Source of the DNA: Ornithobacterium rhinotracheale
Lineage (GTDB): Bacteria > Bacteroidota > Bacteroidia > Flavobacteriales > Weeksellaceae
Assembly (NCBI RefSeq): GCF_004088395.1
Contig: NZ_CP035107.1
Coordinates: 632,501-696,500 of the forward strand
Direction: 5' to 3'
Length of the DNA: 64,000 nucleotides
Part shown: positions 16,368 to 25,813 of the stretch, piece after piece
Layout: the number at the start of each line of letters is the position of its first letter
How positions within the stretch are numbered: position 1 is the first letter of the stretch
Made by a program: the position numbers and the translations under genes
The notes under the pieces: generated by a model
Database searches by the model: none
What the model was told of the DNA's origin: nothing
What the model saw: only the letters and a program-made list of their open reading frames with translations

Positions 16368-19169
16368 TTAAAGTTTATCTAAAAGATATTTGGCGGTATA
16401 GCTTCGATCTGAGTGAATGATCTCTTCTGGTGTGCCTGTGGCTACGATTTCTCCTCCTTTTTTGCCGCCTTCGGGACCAAGGTCTAGAATATAATCCGCA
16501 CATTTTATAATGTCGGGGTGGTGTTCAATCACCCAGACGCTGTGCCCGTTATCAATGAGTGCGCGTAGCGATTTCATCAGCTTATTGATGTCGTGAAAAT
16601 GTAATCCAGTAGATGGCTCGTCAAAAATGAAAAGAGTGTTCTTGGCAGCCGTTCCCTTAATCAAGAAAGAGGCTAGTTTGATACGCTGCGCCTCGCCTCC
16701 AGAGAGCGTACTGCTTGATTGTCCAAGTTGCACATAGCCCAGCCCTACATCTTGCAGACTTTGTAGTTTTTCGGCAATTTTTTCTTCGCCATGCTTGCTG
16801 AAGAAAACAATGGCATCATCTACCGTTAAATTCAGTACATCGCTGATATTTTTTCCATGGAATTTCACTTCCAAAATAGAATCTTTAAAGCGTTTTCCAT
16901 GGCATTGCTCACATTCTAAATTTACATCTGCCATAAACTGCATTTCAATCGTAATGGTCCCTTCGCCTTGGCAATGGTCGCATCGTCCGCCATCTACATT
17001 AAACGAGAAATGCTTGGCTTGGTATCCACGCAATTTGCTTAATTTTTGATTGGCAAAAAGTTTTCTTATGTCATCATAAGCCTTGATGTAAGTTACAGGA
17101 TTGGAGCGAGAAGATTTTCCAATCGGGTTTTGATCTATGTATTCAAGGGCTTTAACTTTGCTTAAATCGCCTCTTATGGATTCAAAATCTCCGAGTTTGC
17201 TCCCGTAAATTCCCAGTTCCCGATCAATGGCTGGTATGAAAATAGATTTCAATAAAGTACTTTTGCCCGAGCCACTCACCCCCGTAATCACGGCAAGGCT
17301 ATTAAGTGGTAATTTTGCCGAAATATTCTTTAAATTATTCTCTCGTGCGCCCGTTACTTCAATATAGTTTCGCATCGGGATACGGGATTGAGGCACTTTA
17401 ATCTCTCTTTCGCCGTTGAGGTATTGCGCAGTGAGGGTTTTGGATTTTAGCAATTCGGGATAGGTGCCCGCAAAAACTACCTCGCCTCCGTGAGTTCCTG
17501 CTTCAGGACCTATATCGATGATGTAGTCGGCGGCTTTCATCACATCCTCGTCGTGTTCCACCACAATTACGGTATTGCCTAAATCTCTCAATTTTTTCAG
17601 TACCGAAATTAAGTTTTCGGTATCGCGTGAGTGCAGGCCTATGGATGGCTCATCAAGAATGTACATACTGCCTACCAAGCTACTTCCGAGCGATGTCGCT
17701 AAATTGATGCGTTGTGATTCCCCTCCAGAAAGTGTGTTGGAATTTCGGTTTAAACTGAGGTAGCCTAAACCAACATTTAGTAGGAAACTGATTCGGTTGT
17801 TGATTTCCAAAAGTAGGCGTTTTGCCACTTTTTCTTGGTAAGGTGATAGTTCTAATTGATTGAAAAAATCACCCAATTCATTCAGCGGTAAATTCACCAA
17901 ATCATTAATCGATTTGCCCCCGATTTTCACCCAATTGGTTTCTTCGCGCAAGCGTTTTCCTTTGCAAGTAGGGCAAGTAGTCTTGCCACGGTAGCGAGAA
18001 AGCATCACGCGATATTGGATTTTGTAGGTGTTTTCTTCCAGCATTTGGAAGAAATTATTGATGCTGGCAGATTTTTTATTTTTTCCTTCCCAAAGCAATT
18101 TTTTTTGCTCATCGGTGAGCTCGAAATAGGGTTTGTGAATAGGAAAATCGAATTCGGATGATTCTTTAATGAAATGTTTTTTCCACTCGCTCATTTTTTC
18201 GCCACGCCAAGCGACTACGGCATCTTCGTAAATGGATAAATTTTTATTCGGGACGACTAAATTTTCGTCAATTCCCATCACCTTGCCATATCCCTCACAA
18301 GTAGGGCAAGCACCCAGCGGATTGTTGAAACTAAAGAAATGTAGACTTGGCTCGATAAATGAAATTCCGTCTAATTCAAAACGATTAGAGAATGATTTAA
18401 TTTCTTTTTTTTCAGGGATTTTCACCATCATTTCGCCATGCCCTTCATAGAACGCAGTCTGCACCGAATCGCTCAATCGGTGATAAAAATCTTCATCATT
18501 CTGCGTGTTTACTCGATCGATGACTAAACTGATTTCGGTGCCCTCTGGTGGCTCAAAATTAAAATCAATTAAATCCTGAATTTTTTGAGTTTGGTCGCCA
18601 ATTTCTAAACGGGCAAAACCTTGTTTTTGTAGAATATCTAAACTTCCTTGAAATGAGCGAGATTCATCTGTCTTGATGAATGGTGCAAGAATGCTTAAAT
18701 TCGTATTTTCGGGTAATTTTTTAATATAATCAATAACATCGCTTACGGTATCTTTGCTCACCTTTTCGCCCGAAATAGGAGAGAAGGTTTCCCCGATGCG
18801 TGCATACAGAAGTTTTAGATAATCATAAATTTCGGTAGTGGTGCCCACCGTTGAGCGTGGATTGGTAGAGTTTACCTTTTGCTGAATGGCTATGGCAGGG
18901 GCGATTCCCTTGATGTTATCGACTTGAGGTTTGTCCAATCGACCTAAAAACTGGCGCGCGTAGGCAGAAAGGCTCTCTACATAGCGACGCTGCCCCTCGG
19001 CGTAAAGCGTATCGAAGGCTAAAGTGGATTTTCCCGAGCCCGAAAGTCCTGTGATTACTACCAATTTGTTTTTGGGAATCGTGAGATTTATATTTTTTAA
19101 ATTATGAAGTTTGGCTCCAATAATTTGAATTTCGGTTTTAGGATTAAACTCTTTTTTAGTTTTGGTCAT
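16368..19169 (-). CDS. uvrA: UvrABC excinuclease subunit A
   Basis: A 933-residue nucleotide excision repair damage sensor with two ABC-ATPase modules. Module one has Walker A GLSGSGKST and signature LSGGESQRINLA with LDEPSIGLH. Module two has GVSGSGKST, LSGGEAQRIKLA and FDEPSTGLH. The second zinc module is intact (CDHCQGEG and CEQCHGKRF). The first zinc module lacks its usual first CxxC: after FSNRF the sequence runs ELDGISFIEPS where E. coli UvrA has a CxxC, and only CPTCEGYG and CPTCKGKR pairs remain. I recall this reduced form as usual in flavobacterial UvrA. It works with UvrB and UvrC, which are not in the window. Confidence 0.93.
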   Translation of the reverse strand: MTKTKKEFNPKTEIQIIGAKLHNLKNINLTIPKNKLVVITGLSGSGKSTLAFDTLYAEGQRRYVESLSAYARQFLGRLDKPQVDNIKGIAPAIAIQQKVNSTNPRSTVGTTTEIYDYLKLLYARIGETFSPISGEKVSKDTVSDVIDYIKKLPENTNLSILAPFIKTDESRSFQGSLDILQKQGFARLEIGDQTQKIQDLIDFNFEPPEGTEISLVIDRVNTQNDEDFYHRLSDSVQTAFYEGHGEMMVKIPEKKEIKSFSNRFELDGISFIEPSLHFFSFNNPLGACPTCEGYGKVMGIDENLVVPNKNLSIYEDAVVAWRGEKMSEWKKHFIKESSEFDFPIHKPYFELTDEQKKLLWEGKNKKSASINNFFQMLEENTYKIQYRVMLSRYRGKTTCPTCKGKRLREETNWVKIGGKSINDLVNLPLNELGDFFNQLELSPYQEKVAKRLLLEINNRISFLLNVGLGYLSLNRNSNTLSGGESQRINLATSLGSSLVGSMYILDEPSIGLHSRDTENLISVLKKLRDLGNTVIVVEHDEDVMKAADYIIDIGPEAGTHGGEVVFAGTYPELLKSKTLTAQYLNGEREIKVPQSRIPMRNYIEVTGARENNLKNISAKLPLNSLAVITGVSGSGKSTLLKSIFIPAIDRELGIYGSKLGDFESIRGDLSKVKALEYIDQNPIGKSSRSNPVTYIKAYDDIRKLFANQKLSKLRGYQAKHFSFNVDGGRCDHCQGEGTITIEMQFMADVNLECEQCHGKRFKDSILEVKFHGKNISDVLNLTVDDAIVFFSKHGEEKIAEKLQSLQDVGLGYVQLGQSSSTLSGGEAQRIKLASFLIKGTAAKNTLFIFDEPSTGLHFHDINKLMKSLRALIDNGHSVWVIEHHPDIIKCADYILDLGPEGGKKGGEIVATGTPEEIIHSDRSYTAKYLLDKL

Positions 19170-19210
19170 AGGTTTTTGTAATAAGAAAACAAAGTTACAA
19201 ATTTTTGTAG

Positions 19211-19241
19211 AAAAAAAGCTCTCCCCTATGGGAGAGCTTTA
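19211..19241. terminator. Terminator after galK
   Basis: Stem AAAGCTCTCCC/GGGAGAGCTTT with the four-base loop CTAT and a T-run on the minus strand. It separates galK from uvrA. Confidence 0.85.
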
Positions 19242-19264
19242 ACGATAAATCTCTAAATATTAAA

Positions 19265-20422
19265 TTATTTCAATTTTCTAGCACCGTTGCTTATGACTAC
19301 ATCGTACACTTTTGGCTCACGGCCATATTTTTCTAAATATGCTTTTTTAGCTTTTTCTATGAATTCATCGTACAAATCTTCTTTTACCAAGTTGATGGTG
19401 CAGCCACCAAAGCCACCGCCCATTACACGAGAACCGGTTACGCCACATTTTTTAGCCACATCGTTTAAGAAATCTAATTCCTCGCAGCTCACTTCGTAAA
19501 GTTTGCTCATGCCGTGGTGTGTTTTGTACATTCTATCGCCCACAGTTTCGTAATCCCCTTTTTCCAACGCCTCACACACATCAAGCACGCGCTGAGTTTC
19601 TTCGATTACATATTCTGCTCGTTTGTAGTCTTCTTCAGAGATTTGGTCTTTTACTTCGTTAAGCATATCTATAGAGGCATCTCTTAAGAATTCCACTTCT
19701 GGATGCTTTTTCTTAATCGCTTCGGCAGCACGCTCACAAGATTCACGACGCTTGTTGTATGCCGAAGAAGCTAATTCGTGTTTTACGACAGTGTCTAGCA
19801 AAACTAAACGATAGCCATGTGTATCTGGACTGAATGGGAAATATTCATATTCCATAGATTTACAGTCGAGGCGCATCAAGTGTCCTTCTTTTCCAAACAC
19901 AGAAGCAAATTGGTCCATAATTCCGCATTTTACGCCCACATAGTTATGCTCTGTGGCTTGCCCAATTTTGGCTAATTCGAATTTATCAATTCCTAGGTTG
20001 AAGATTTCATTTAGGGCAAAGGCGTAGGTGCTTTCGAGTGCGGCAGATGATGACATACCTGCTCCGAGTGGTACATCGCCTGCAAATGCGGTGTCAAATC
20101 CTTCGATTTTGCCGCCTCTTTTTTGGATTTCGCGGCACACACCGAAGATGTATTTTGCCCAGCTTTGGCTTGGGGCGTCTTCTTCATTTAGCCCAAATTC
20201 AGCGCTTTCATTTAAGTCTACGGAGTAGGCACGCACTTTATCGGTACCGTTTTTCTTGATTTCAGCTATCATTCCTTTGTCGATAGCTCCTGGAAATACG
20301 AAACTTCCGTTGTAATCGGTATGCTCACCAATTAAGTTAATTCTACCTGGAGAGGCATAAACTTCGCCTTCAGTTCCGAATTTTTCTTTAAAAGTATTTC
20401 TTACAGTCTTTTCTAAACTCAT
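19265..20422 (-). CDS. galK: Galactokinase
   Basis: A 385-residue GHMP-superfamily kinase that phosphorylates galactose to galactose-1-phosphate in the Leloir pathway. Family marks: GRINLIGEHTDYNG (galactokinase signature), PLGAGMSSSAALE (GHMP ATP loop) and MGGGFGGCTI near the C-terminus; KCGIMDQF holds the catalytic Asp. It is the third gene of a galactose cluster with an MFS transporter and galM, but a terminator hairpin lies between it and the transporter gene, so part of its expression may come from readthrough or its own promoter. Confidence 0.95.
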   Translation of the reverse strand: MSLEKTVRNTFKEKFGTEGEVYASPGRINLIGEHTDYNGSFVFPGAIDKGMIAEIKKNGTDKVRAYSVDLNESAEFGLNEEDAPSQSWAKYIFGVCREIQKRGGKIEGFDTAFAGDVPLGAGMSSSAALESTYAFALNEIFNLGIDKFELAKIGQATEHNYVGVKCGIMDQFASVFGKEGHLMRLDCKSMEYEYFPFSPDTHGYRLVLLDTVVKHELASSAYNKRRESCERAAEAIKKKHPEVEFLRDASIDMLNEVKDQISEEDYKRAEYVIEETQRVLDVCEALEKGDYETVGDRMYKTHHGMSKLYEVSCEELDFLNDVAKKCGVTGSRVMGGGFGGCTINLVKEDLYDEFIEKAKKAYLEKYGREPKVYDVVISNGARKLK

Positions 20423-20489
20423 ATGTTTTTATTTTTTTGGGTTAAAATTTTGATGTATAAATGTAGGAATTATTTATTAATTAAAAAAA

Positions 20490-20518
20490 TAAAAACCCCG
20501 AAATTTTCGGGGCTTTTA
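20490..20518 (-). terminator. Hairpin terminator between the sugar transporter and galK
   Basis: Stem CCCCGAAA/TTTCGGGG with T-runs following on the minus strand. Placed inside the galM-transporter-galK cluster, it probably lowers galK transcription relative to the transporter. Confidence 0.8.
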
Positions 20519-20524
20519 TCATAT

Positions 20525-21826
20525 TTATAGTTCTTTTACTGGAAGACTTTCTGGAGCAATATCTACAGGAATATCTGTATTTACATTTTTAGATCCGATC
20601 AATGCATAATATAATAAGAATGCAAGACAAACTACAATTACCCAATAGCTTTCGATGTATCCAGATGAATCGGCAACAGCGCCTTGGATAAGTGGAATGA
20701 TACCTCCACCGCACACCATTACCATAAAGAAGCCAGAGGCGGCCTCAGTGTATCGTCCTAATCCTTCTACGGCAAGGTTGAAGATTCCACCCCACATTAC
20801 TGAGGTGCAAAGTCCGCAAAGTACTAGGAACATAATGCTTGTAGGGATTTGAACGATACCGAATGAGATGTCTGATAGGAATACTGGCATACTCACAGTT
20901 TGCTCCACTGGGGTGAAGATGGCAGCTAGGGTGAAGGCAATACCTAAAACGGAAACGAAGGAAAGCATAGCTTTACTTGAAACGCTACCGCCCACAGCAG
21001 CACCTACCAAACGACCTACCAACATCAAGAACCAATAAGTACCTACCACGGAACCTGCAATAGTGGCATCGTATTTAAGTTTCTCGGTCATATATGGGTT
21101 GATGAAGTTTTGAACTCCTACCTCAATACCTACATATAAGAAAATAGCTACGGCGCCTAGTACAAAGTGGCGGAATGAGAATGGGCTGTGTGGCGCTTTT
21201 TCAGAGCTTTTAGCAGCTGATAGGCTTGGCTCTGGAATTTTTACAAAGAAAAATACTAAAAATGCAGCTGCAAAAATTCCCATTGCTAAGAATAGTGCAG
21301 GGTAGGCATCCGTTAGGTTTGCTTTCTCTACATTGCTACCAATGAAGTAGCCCACTAAGATAGGAACAATTGTAGCCATTAAAGAGTTAAAGGAACCACC
21401 CACTTGGATTAATTGGTTTCCTTTGTTTCCGCCACCGCCTAATTTGTTAAGCATTGGGTTTACCACGGTATTAAGCATACACATTGAGAAGCCCGCAACG
21501 AAAGCTCCCAATAAATAAACGCCAAAACTTCCCATTTCACCAGACAAGAATTGAATGCCTGTGCCTAAGAAGCCTACGGCAATAGCGATAAGTGCAGTCT
21601 GCTTATAGCCAATTTTCTGTAAAAGCATACCCGCAGGATAGCCCATAAATGCATACGCAATAAAGTTGGCAAAATACCCCAAGGTAGCCATAAAGTTTGA
21701 TGCTCCGAACTGATTTTTTACAATAACCCCCATTGGGTTTGCCAAACCAGTAACGAATGAAATCATACCAAATAGTGCAATCATCATAATGATTGGCAAC
21801 AAATAATTTTGTTTTGTAGTACTCAT
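20525..21826 (-). CDS. Sugar MFS transporter of the FucP/GluP family
   Basis: A 433-residue protein with twelve predicted membrane helices. The N-terminal half carries GMISFVTGLANPMG and NFIAYAFMGYPAGML, the C-terminal half contains GRLVGAAVGG, all typical of the fucose/glucose/galactose:H+ symporter family. Given galM 18 nt upstream of its start and galK downstream, galactose (or glucose) is the likely substrate. It ends at a terminator before galK. Confidence 0.85.
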   Translation of the reverse strand: MSTTKQNYLLPIIMMIALFGMISFVTGLANPMGVIVKNQFGASNFMATLGYFANFIAYAFMGYPAGMLLQKIGYKQTALIAIAVGFLGTGIQFLSGEMGSFGVYLLGAFVAGFSMCMLNTVVNPMLNKLGGGGNKGNQLIQVGGSFNSLMATIVPILVGYFIGSNVEKANLTDAYPALFLAMGIFAAAFLVFFFVKIPEPSLSAAKSSEKAPHSPFSFRHFVLGAVAIFLYVGIEVGVQNFINPYMTEKLKYDATIAGSVVGTYWFLMLVGRLVGAAVGGSVSSKAMLSFVSVLGIAFTLAAIFTPVEQTVSMPVFLSDISFGIVQIPTSIMFLVLCGLCTSVMWGGIFNLAVEGLGRYTEAASGFFMVMVCGGGIIPLIQGAVADSSGYIESYWVIVVCLAFLLYYALIGSKNVNTDIPVDIAPESLPVKEL

Positions 21827-21844
21827 ATGTTTTTTTTGTTTTAA

Positions 21845-22939
21845 TTATTTTATTACTCCGAATTTAAAAACTGTAATTTGCTCATACTCATCATCTGGCA
21901 ATAGGGTAGCAGATGGGAAGTGAGGATTATTAGGCGTATCTGGGAACACCTGCGCCTCAAAGCACAATCCGCTGCGCTCTGGGAAGGTAGCGCCCTGTGC
22001 CCCTGCAAAGCCTCCTAGCCAATTGCCCGTGTAGAGCTGCACCCCAGGCTCGGTGGTCAAAACCTCCAATACTCGCCCAGATTTAGGGTCTTCACAAAGT
22101 GCGGCAAAAGTCAATTCGCCTGCCTCATCTTTGTTTAAAACATAGCAGTGGTCATAGCCCTTGCCAATTTTTAATTGCTCAAAATCTGCATTGATTCGCT
22201 TTCCCACACTATGAGGCTTGGTAAAATCCATTGGCGTGCCTTTTACTTTTAAAATCTCCCCCGTTGGGATAGAATTTTCATCAATTGGCACAAAGAAATC
22301 TGCATTAATTGTAAGTATATGGTCCTCAATACTTGGCGTCGGATTTTGAATGCCAGCTAAATTAAAGAAGGCGTGCTGTGTCAAATTCACGGGTGTAGGC
22401 TTATCCGTCTTGGCGAAATACTCAATTATAAATTCATTATTGTCAGTCAATGAGTAAGTTACCAAAACAGTTAAATTCCCAGGGAAGCCTTCCTCTCCAT
22501 CTTCCGAAATGTAGGCGAATTGAATAGCATTTTCATTAATCTGCTCTGCCTCCCATACTCGCGCGTGGAAGCCCGTAGGCCCGCCGTGTAAGGAATTAGG
22601 CCCATTGTTGATAGCTAGCTCAAAATCTTCCTCATATAGGGAAAACTTTCCATTTTTGATTCTATTACCATATCGCCCAATGATTGTGCTTAAAAAAGGC
22701 TCAGGGCTATTTATCACAGAATCAATGTCATCATGCCCCAAAATCACATTAGCATACTCGCCATTCCTATCTGGAACCATAATTGAAAGGAGCGCGCAGC
22801 CGTAATTAGTCGCCGCAATCTCCATTCCATTGCTATTTTTTAGGATAAATAAATCAGTCTCTTTTCCGTTGATTTCTTTTTGGAAATCAGCGCGTTTCAA
22901 ATTTGATTTATTTTCACTTGGGAAAAAATCATTTTTCAT
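21845..22939 (-). CDS. galM: Aldose 1-epimerase (galactose mutarotase)
   Basis: A 364-residue enzyme interconverting alpha and beta anomers of galactose/glucose. It shows the family layout: NPHFPSA near the end, GRYGNRIKNGKF (substrate-binding Arg and Asn), NLTQHAFFNLAG, which contains the catalytic His, and GVQLYTGNWL, with the catalytic Glu region PFLSTIIG/CFEAQVFPD further along. A TTG codon 30 nt upstream would add a non-conserved leader, so the ATG at 22939 is chosen. There is no signal peptide, so this is a cytoplasmic form. First gene of the galactose cluster. Confidence 0.92.
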   Translation of the reverse strand: MKNDFFPSENKSNLKRADFQKEINGKETDLFILKNSNGMEIAATNYGCALLSIMVPDRNGEYANVILGHDDIDSVINSPEPFLSTIIGRYGNRIKNGKFSLYEEDFELAINNGPNSLHGGPTGFHARVWEAEQINENAIQFAYISEDGEEGFPGNLTVLVTYSLTDNNEFIIEYFAKTDKPTPVNLTQHAFFNLAGIQNPTPSIEDHILTINADFFVPIDENSIPTGEILKVKGTPMDFTKPHSVGKRINADFEQLKIGKGYDHCYVLNKDEAGELTFAALCEDPKSGRVLEVLTTEPGVQLYTGNWLGGFAGAQGATFPERSGLCFEAQVFPDTPNNPHFPSATLLPDDEYEQITVFKFGVIK

Positions 22940-23111
22940 CGTTATAAGTGTTAAAAAAATCTTATGCAAATAACGATTTATTTTTGAATTTTCAAAAAAA
23001 AAAATAATGATTTTTGTGGTATTTTTAAAGGAAAATAAAAGCTATAATTTTTCCGTGATAAAAATCAGAATTTTTACCAGTCTAGAATTTAAATTTGTTA
23101 AAGTAGGAGGG

Positions 23112-23906
23112 CTAAACGGCTACTTTCCCCTTAATATGAGGGTGTGCTTTGTAATTTTTTAGGCTAAAATCTTCATATTTAAAGGAGAAAATATCTTTTA
23201 CCTCAGGATTAATTTCAATTTCTGGCAGTGGGTAAGGTGTGCGAGATATTTGCTCTTTCATTTGCTCAAAATGATTGGAATAAATATGTGCATCGCCTAG
23301 CGTGTGGATAAATTCGCCCGCCTCTAAGCCACAGACTTGTGCCATCATTTTTAGCAATAGCGCATAAGAGGCAATATTGAACGGCACGCCTAGAAAAATA
23401 TCGGCGCTGCGCTGGTACAATTGTAGCGAGAGTTTGCCATCTGCCACATAGAATTGGAATAATGCGTGGCACGGCATAAGTGCCATTTGCCCTAGTTCGC
23501 CCACATTCCACGCGGATACAATGATTCTCCTAGAATCGGGATTATTCTTTATGGTGTCCACCGCTTCACGAATTTGGTCAATCGTTTTATTATTAGGGCT
23601 AGCCCAGCTACGCCATTGCTTGCCATAGACGGGGCCCAAGTCTCCGTTTTCATCTGCCCATTCGTTCCATATTCTTACGCCGTGATCCGTTAAATATTTA
23701 ATGTTGGTATCGCCTTGTAGAAACCATAAGAGTTCGTAAATGATGGATTTTAGGTGTAATTTCTTGGTAGTAAGTAGCGGAAAACCTTGCGATAAGTCGA
23801 AACGCATTTGGTGGCCAAAAATGCTTTTTGTGCCAGTTCCGGTGCGGTCTTCTTTAAGGCTTCCATTGTTTAAAACCTCTTTTACCAAGTCTAAATACTG
23901 TTGCAT
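23112..23906 (-). CDS. thyA: Thymidylate synthase
   Basis: A 264-residue enzyme, the same length as E. coli ThyA, methylating dUMP to dTMP with methylenetetrahydrofolate. Visible landmarks are [26 protein letters not shown], the nucleophile region [14 protein letters not shown] with its Cys, [18 protein letters not shown] and [10 protein letters not shown]. An extension upstream to 23933 has no ATG and is rejected in favour of the ATG at 23906, which gives MQQYLDLV. Monocistronic; a terminator hairpin follows its upstream neighbour. Confidence 0.96.
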   Translation of the reverse strand: MQQYLDLVKEVLNNGSLKEDRTGTGTKSIFGHQMRFDLSQGFPLLTTKKLHLKSIIYELLWFLQGDTNIKYLTDHGVRIWNEWADENGDLGPVYGKQWRSWASPNNKTIDQIREAVDTIKNNPDSRRIIVSAWNVGELGQMALMPCHALFQFYVADGKLSLQLYQRSADIFLGVPFNIASYALLLKMMAQVCGLEAGEFIHTLGDAHIYSNHFEQMKEQISRTPYPLPEIEINPEVKDIFSFKYEDFSLKNYKAHPHIKGKVAV

Positions 23907-23935
23907 TCGGCAAATGTATAAAAATGATTGCATAA

Positions 23936-23966
23936 AAAAAAGCGCTTTGAAAAAAGCGCTTTTATG
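23936..23966. terminator. Terminator between thyA and the Ala-rich lipoprotein gene
   Basis: Stem AAAAGCGCTTT/AAAGCGCTTTT with A/T tails, located just downstream of the lipoprotein gene on the minus strand. Confidence 0.78.
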
Positions 23967-23988
23967 AAATTTTTAAAAAGACTGCTTA

Positions 23989-24459
23989 TTAAAGAGCATT
24001 TTTAACAGCGTCTACAGCACCCTGAGCAGCACCTTCTACAGCTTTAGCACCATCTTTAGCAGCATCAGCAGCACCTTGGGCAGCGTCAGCGGCAGCATCT
24101 ACAGCAGCACCTGCACCATCAGCAGCAGCGTCTACAGCTCCTTCAGCAGCATCAACAACACCTTGAGCAGCGTTTGTTAAAGCTTCTTTAGCAGCTTGTA
24201 ATTTAGCTTGAGCTTCTTGTAACTTAGTTTGAGCAGCTTCTACAGCAGCTTGGTCGTTAGCCTCTTGAGCAGCTTTTAACTCAGCTTCAGCAGCTTCTAA
24301 TGAAGCTTGAGCTTCGCTAACAGCTTGGTCTTGAGTAGCCTCAGCTTGTTCAGTAGCTGGAGTTTCAGGTTGTTCAGCAGCAGGAGCAGCCTCTTTGTTG
24401 TTGCATGATACTGCAAATACTAATGTTGCAGCAGCTAATGATAATAATACCTTTTTCAT
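23989..24459 (-). CDS. Alanine/glutamate-rich lipoprotein
   Basis: A 156-residue lipoprotein. The ATG at 24459 gives a signal ending in the lipobox AVSC; the longer frame up to 24570 adds a non-coding-looking stretch and overlaps the promoter of the divergent regulator gene. After the Cys comes an acidic proline/glutamate linker, then a long alanine-rich helix (about 45 to 110, A/E/Q heptads) and a C-terminal series of AADA, DGA and AQG repeats that resembles LEA-like or apolipophorin-like amphipathic helices. It is probably an elongated helical protein in the periplasm. No enzyme motif is visible and the function is unknown. Confidence 0.75.
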   Translation of the reverse strand: MKKVLLSLAAATLVFAVSCNNKEAAPAAEQPETPATEQAEATQDQAVSEAQASLEAAEAELKAAQEANDQAAVEAAQTKLQEAQAKLQAAKEALTNAAQGVVDAAEGAVDAAADGAGAAVDAAADAAQGAADAAKDGAKAVEGAAQGAVDAVKNAL

Positions 24460-24535
24460 TTTCTTTAGAATTTTAATTTTTCGAATGACAAATATAAAAA
24501 GGTTTTGCGATAAACAAAAATAATTTAATGTTTTT

Positions 24536-24565
24536 TTTGAGATACGAGGTATTTTCCTATCTTTG
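24536..24565 (+). promoter_or_regulatory. Promoter of the sigma-54 response regulator gene
   Basis: TTTG at 24536 to 24539, 18 nt of spacer, then TATCTTTG at 24558 to 24565, a good Bacteroidota sigma-A promoter. The ATG follows at 24591. Confidence 0.65.
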
Positions 24566-24590
24566 GGCATTATATATAAAGAAAAGAAAA

Positions 24591-25778
24591 ATGGCTAAAA
24601 TCCTTATTGTAGAGGACGAACAGGCGATTCGCAATGTGCTTAAAAGTATTTTAGAAGATGAGGATAAATCTTTTAAAGTCGAGGAGGCCGAAGATGGCGA
24701 GCAGGCGATGGATAAAATTAAAAATACGGATTACGATCTTGTAATCTGTGATATTAAGATGCCTAAAAAAGACGGCGTAGAGGTGCTTGAAGAAGCAATA
24801 GAAATCAACCCAGATATTCCATTCTTGATGGTATCAGGCCACGGAGACATCGAAACGGCGGTGGATTGTATTAAAAAAGGCGCTTACGATTATATTCCTA
24901 AGCCCCCAGATTTAAATCGCTTGCTAAGTAGCGTGCGCAATGCCGTGGATAAGAAGAATTTGATTCAACAAAATAAATCATTAAAAGATGAAAATAAAGC
25001 CCTTAAAAGAAAAGTAAGCGCAAAGTACCAGATGATTGGCGATTCTGTGGCTTTAACTGAAATTAAGGAGATAATAGATAAGGTAGCCGCTACCGATGCT
25101 CGGGTGCTAATCGTGGGGCCTAATGGAACGGGGAAAGAGCTTGTAGCTCACCAAATTCACGAAAAATCTGACCGAAATAAAATGCCACTCATAGAGGTGA
25201 ATTGTGCAGCAATTCCCTCTGAATTGATTGAAAGCGAGCTTTTTGGGCATATGAAAGGCTCTTTTACGGGAGCTCATAAAGATAAAGCTGGAAAATTTGA
25301 ACAAGCTAATAAAGGAACCCTTTTCCTAGACGAAATCGGGGATATGAGTCTTTCTGCACAAGCCAAAGTGTTGCGTGCGTTGCAAGAAAAGAAAATCACG
25401 CGAGTAGGTGGGGATAAGGAAATTCCTGTGGATGTGCGTGTTTTAGCTGCGACTAATAAGGATCTGAAAAAAGAAATAGCAGAAGGAAATTTTAGAGAAG
25501 ATTTATACCACCGTTTGGCAGTAATTTTGGTAAAAGTTCCTGCGTTAGATGAGAGAAAAGAAGATGTCCCAGCTTTAGTAAATCATTTCTCTGAAATCAT
25601 TTCTCAAGAGCATGGCAAAGCTACCAAAGAATTTAGCCCAGAAGCGATAAAAGAGCTGCAATCTTATAGCTGGACGGGGAACATTCGTGAATTGCGAAAT
25701 GTCGTGGAACGCCTTATTATATTAGGAGAAAATCCTGTGAGTAAAAAAGATGTACAATCTTTTGTCCCTAAGAAATAA
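24591..25778 (+). CDS. Sigma-54-dependent response regulator lacking a DNA-binding domain
   Basis: A 395-residue NtrC-like activator. Residues 1 to 125 are a receiver domain with the acidic pocket EDE and the phospho-acceptor Asp54 in VICDIKMP. Residues about 145 to 380 are the AAA+ domain: Walker A GPNGTGKE, the sigma-54-contacting loop GSFTGA (a GAFTGA variant), LFLDEIGDM and the arginine-finger region. The ATG at 24591 gives the standard MAKILIVEDE start. The protein stops shortly after the AAA+ helical domain; the Fis-type HTH expected at the C-terminus is absent, so it may act without sequence-specific DNA binding. A cognate kinase is not in the window. Confidence 0.9.
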   Translation: MAKILIVEDEQAIRNVLKSILEDEDKSFKVEEAEDGEQAMDKIKNTDYDLVICDIKMPKKDGVEVLEEAIEINPDIPFLMVSGHGDIETAVDCIKKGAYDYIPKPPDLNRLLSSVRNAVDKKNLIQQNKSLKDENKALKRKVSAKYQMIGDSVALTEIKEIIDKVAATDARVLIVGPNGTGKELVAHQIHEKSDRNKMPLIEVNCAAIPSELIESELFGHMKGSFTGAHKDKAGKFEQANKGTLFLDEIGDMSLSAQAKVLRALQEKKITRVGGDKEIPVDVRVLAATNKDLKKEIAEGNFREDLYHRLAVILVKVPALDERKEDVPALVNHFSEIISQEHGKATKEFSPEAIKELQSYSWTGNIRELRNVVERLIILGENPVSKKDVQSFVPKK

Positions 25779-25800
25779 ACCATCTTTGTGGGAATAACAC

Positions 25801-25808
25801 TATCTTTG
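25801..25808 (+). promoter_or_regulatory. -7 box abutting the MATE gene start
   Basis: TATCTTTG ends only 5 nt before the ATG at 25814. If used, transcription would begin at or within a base or two of the start codon and give a leaderless mRNA. No well-spaced -33 element is evident. Confidence 0.4.
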
Positions 25809-25813
25809 CCCCT

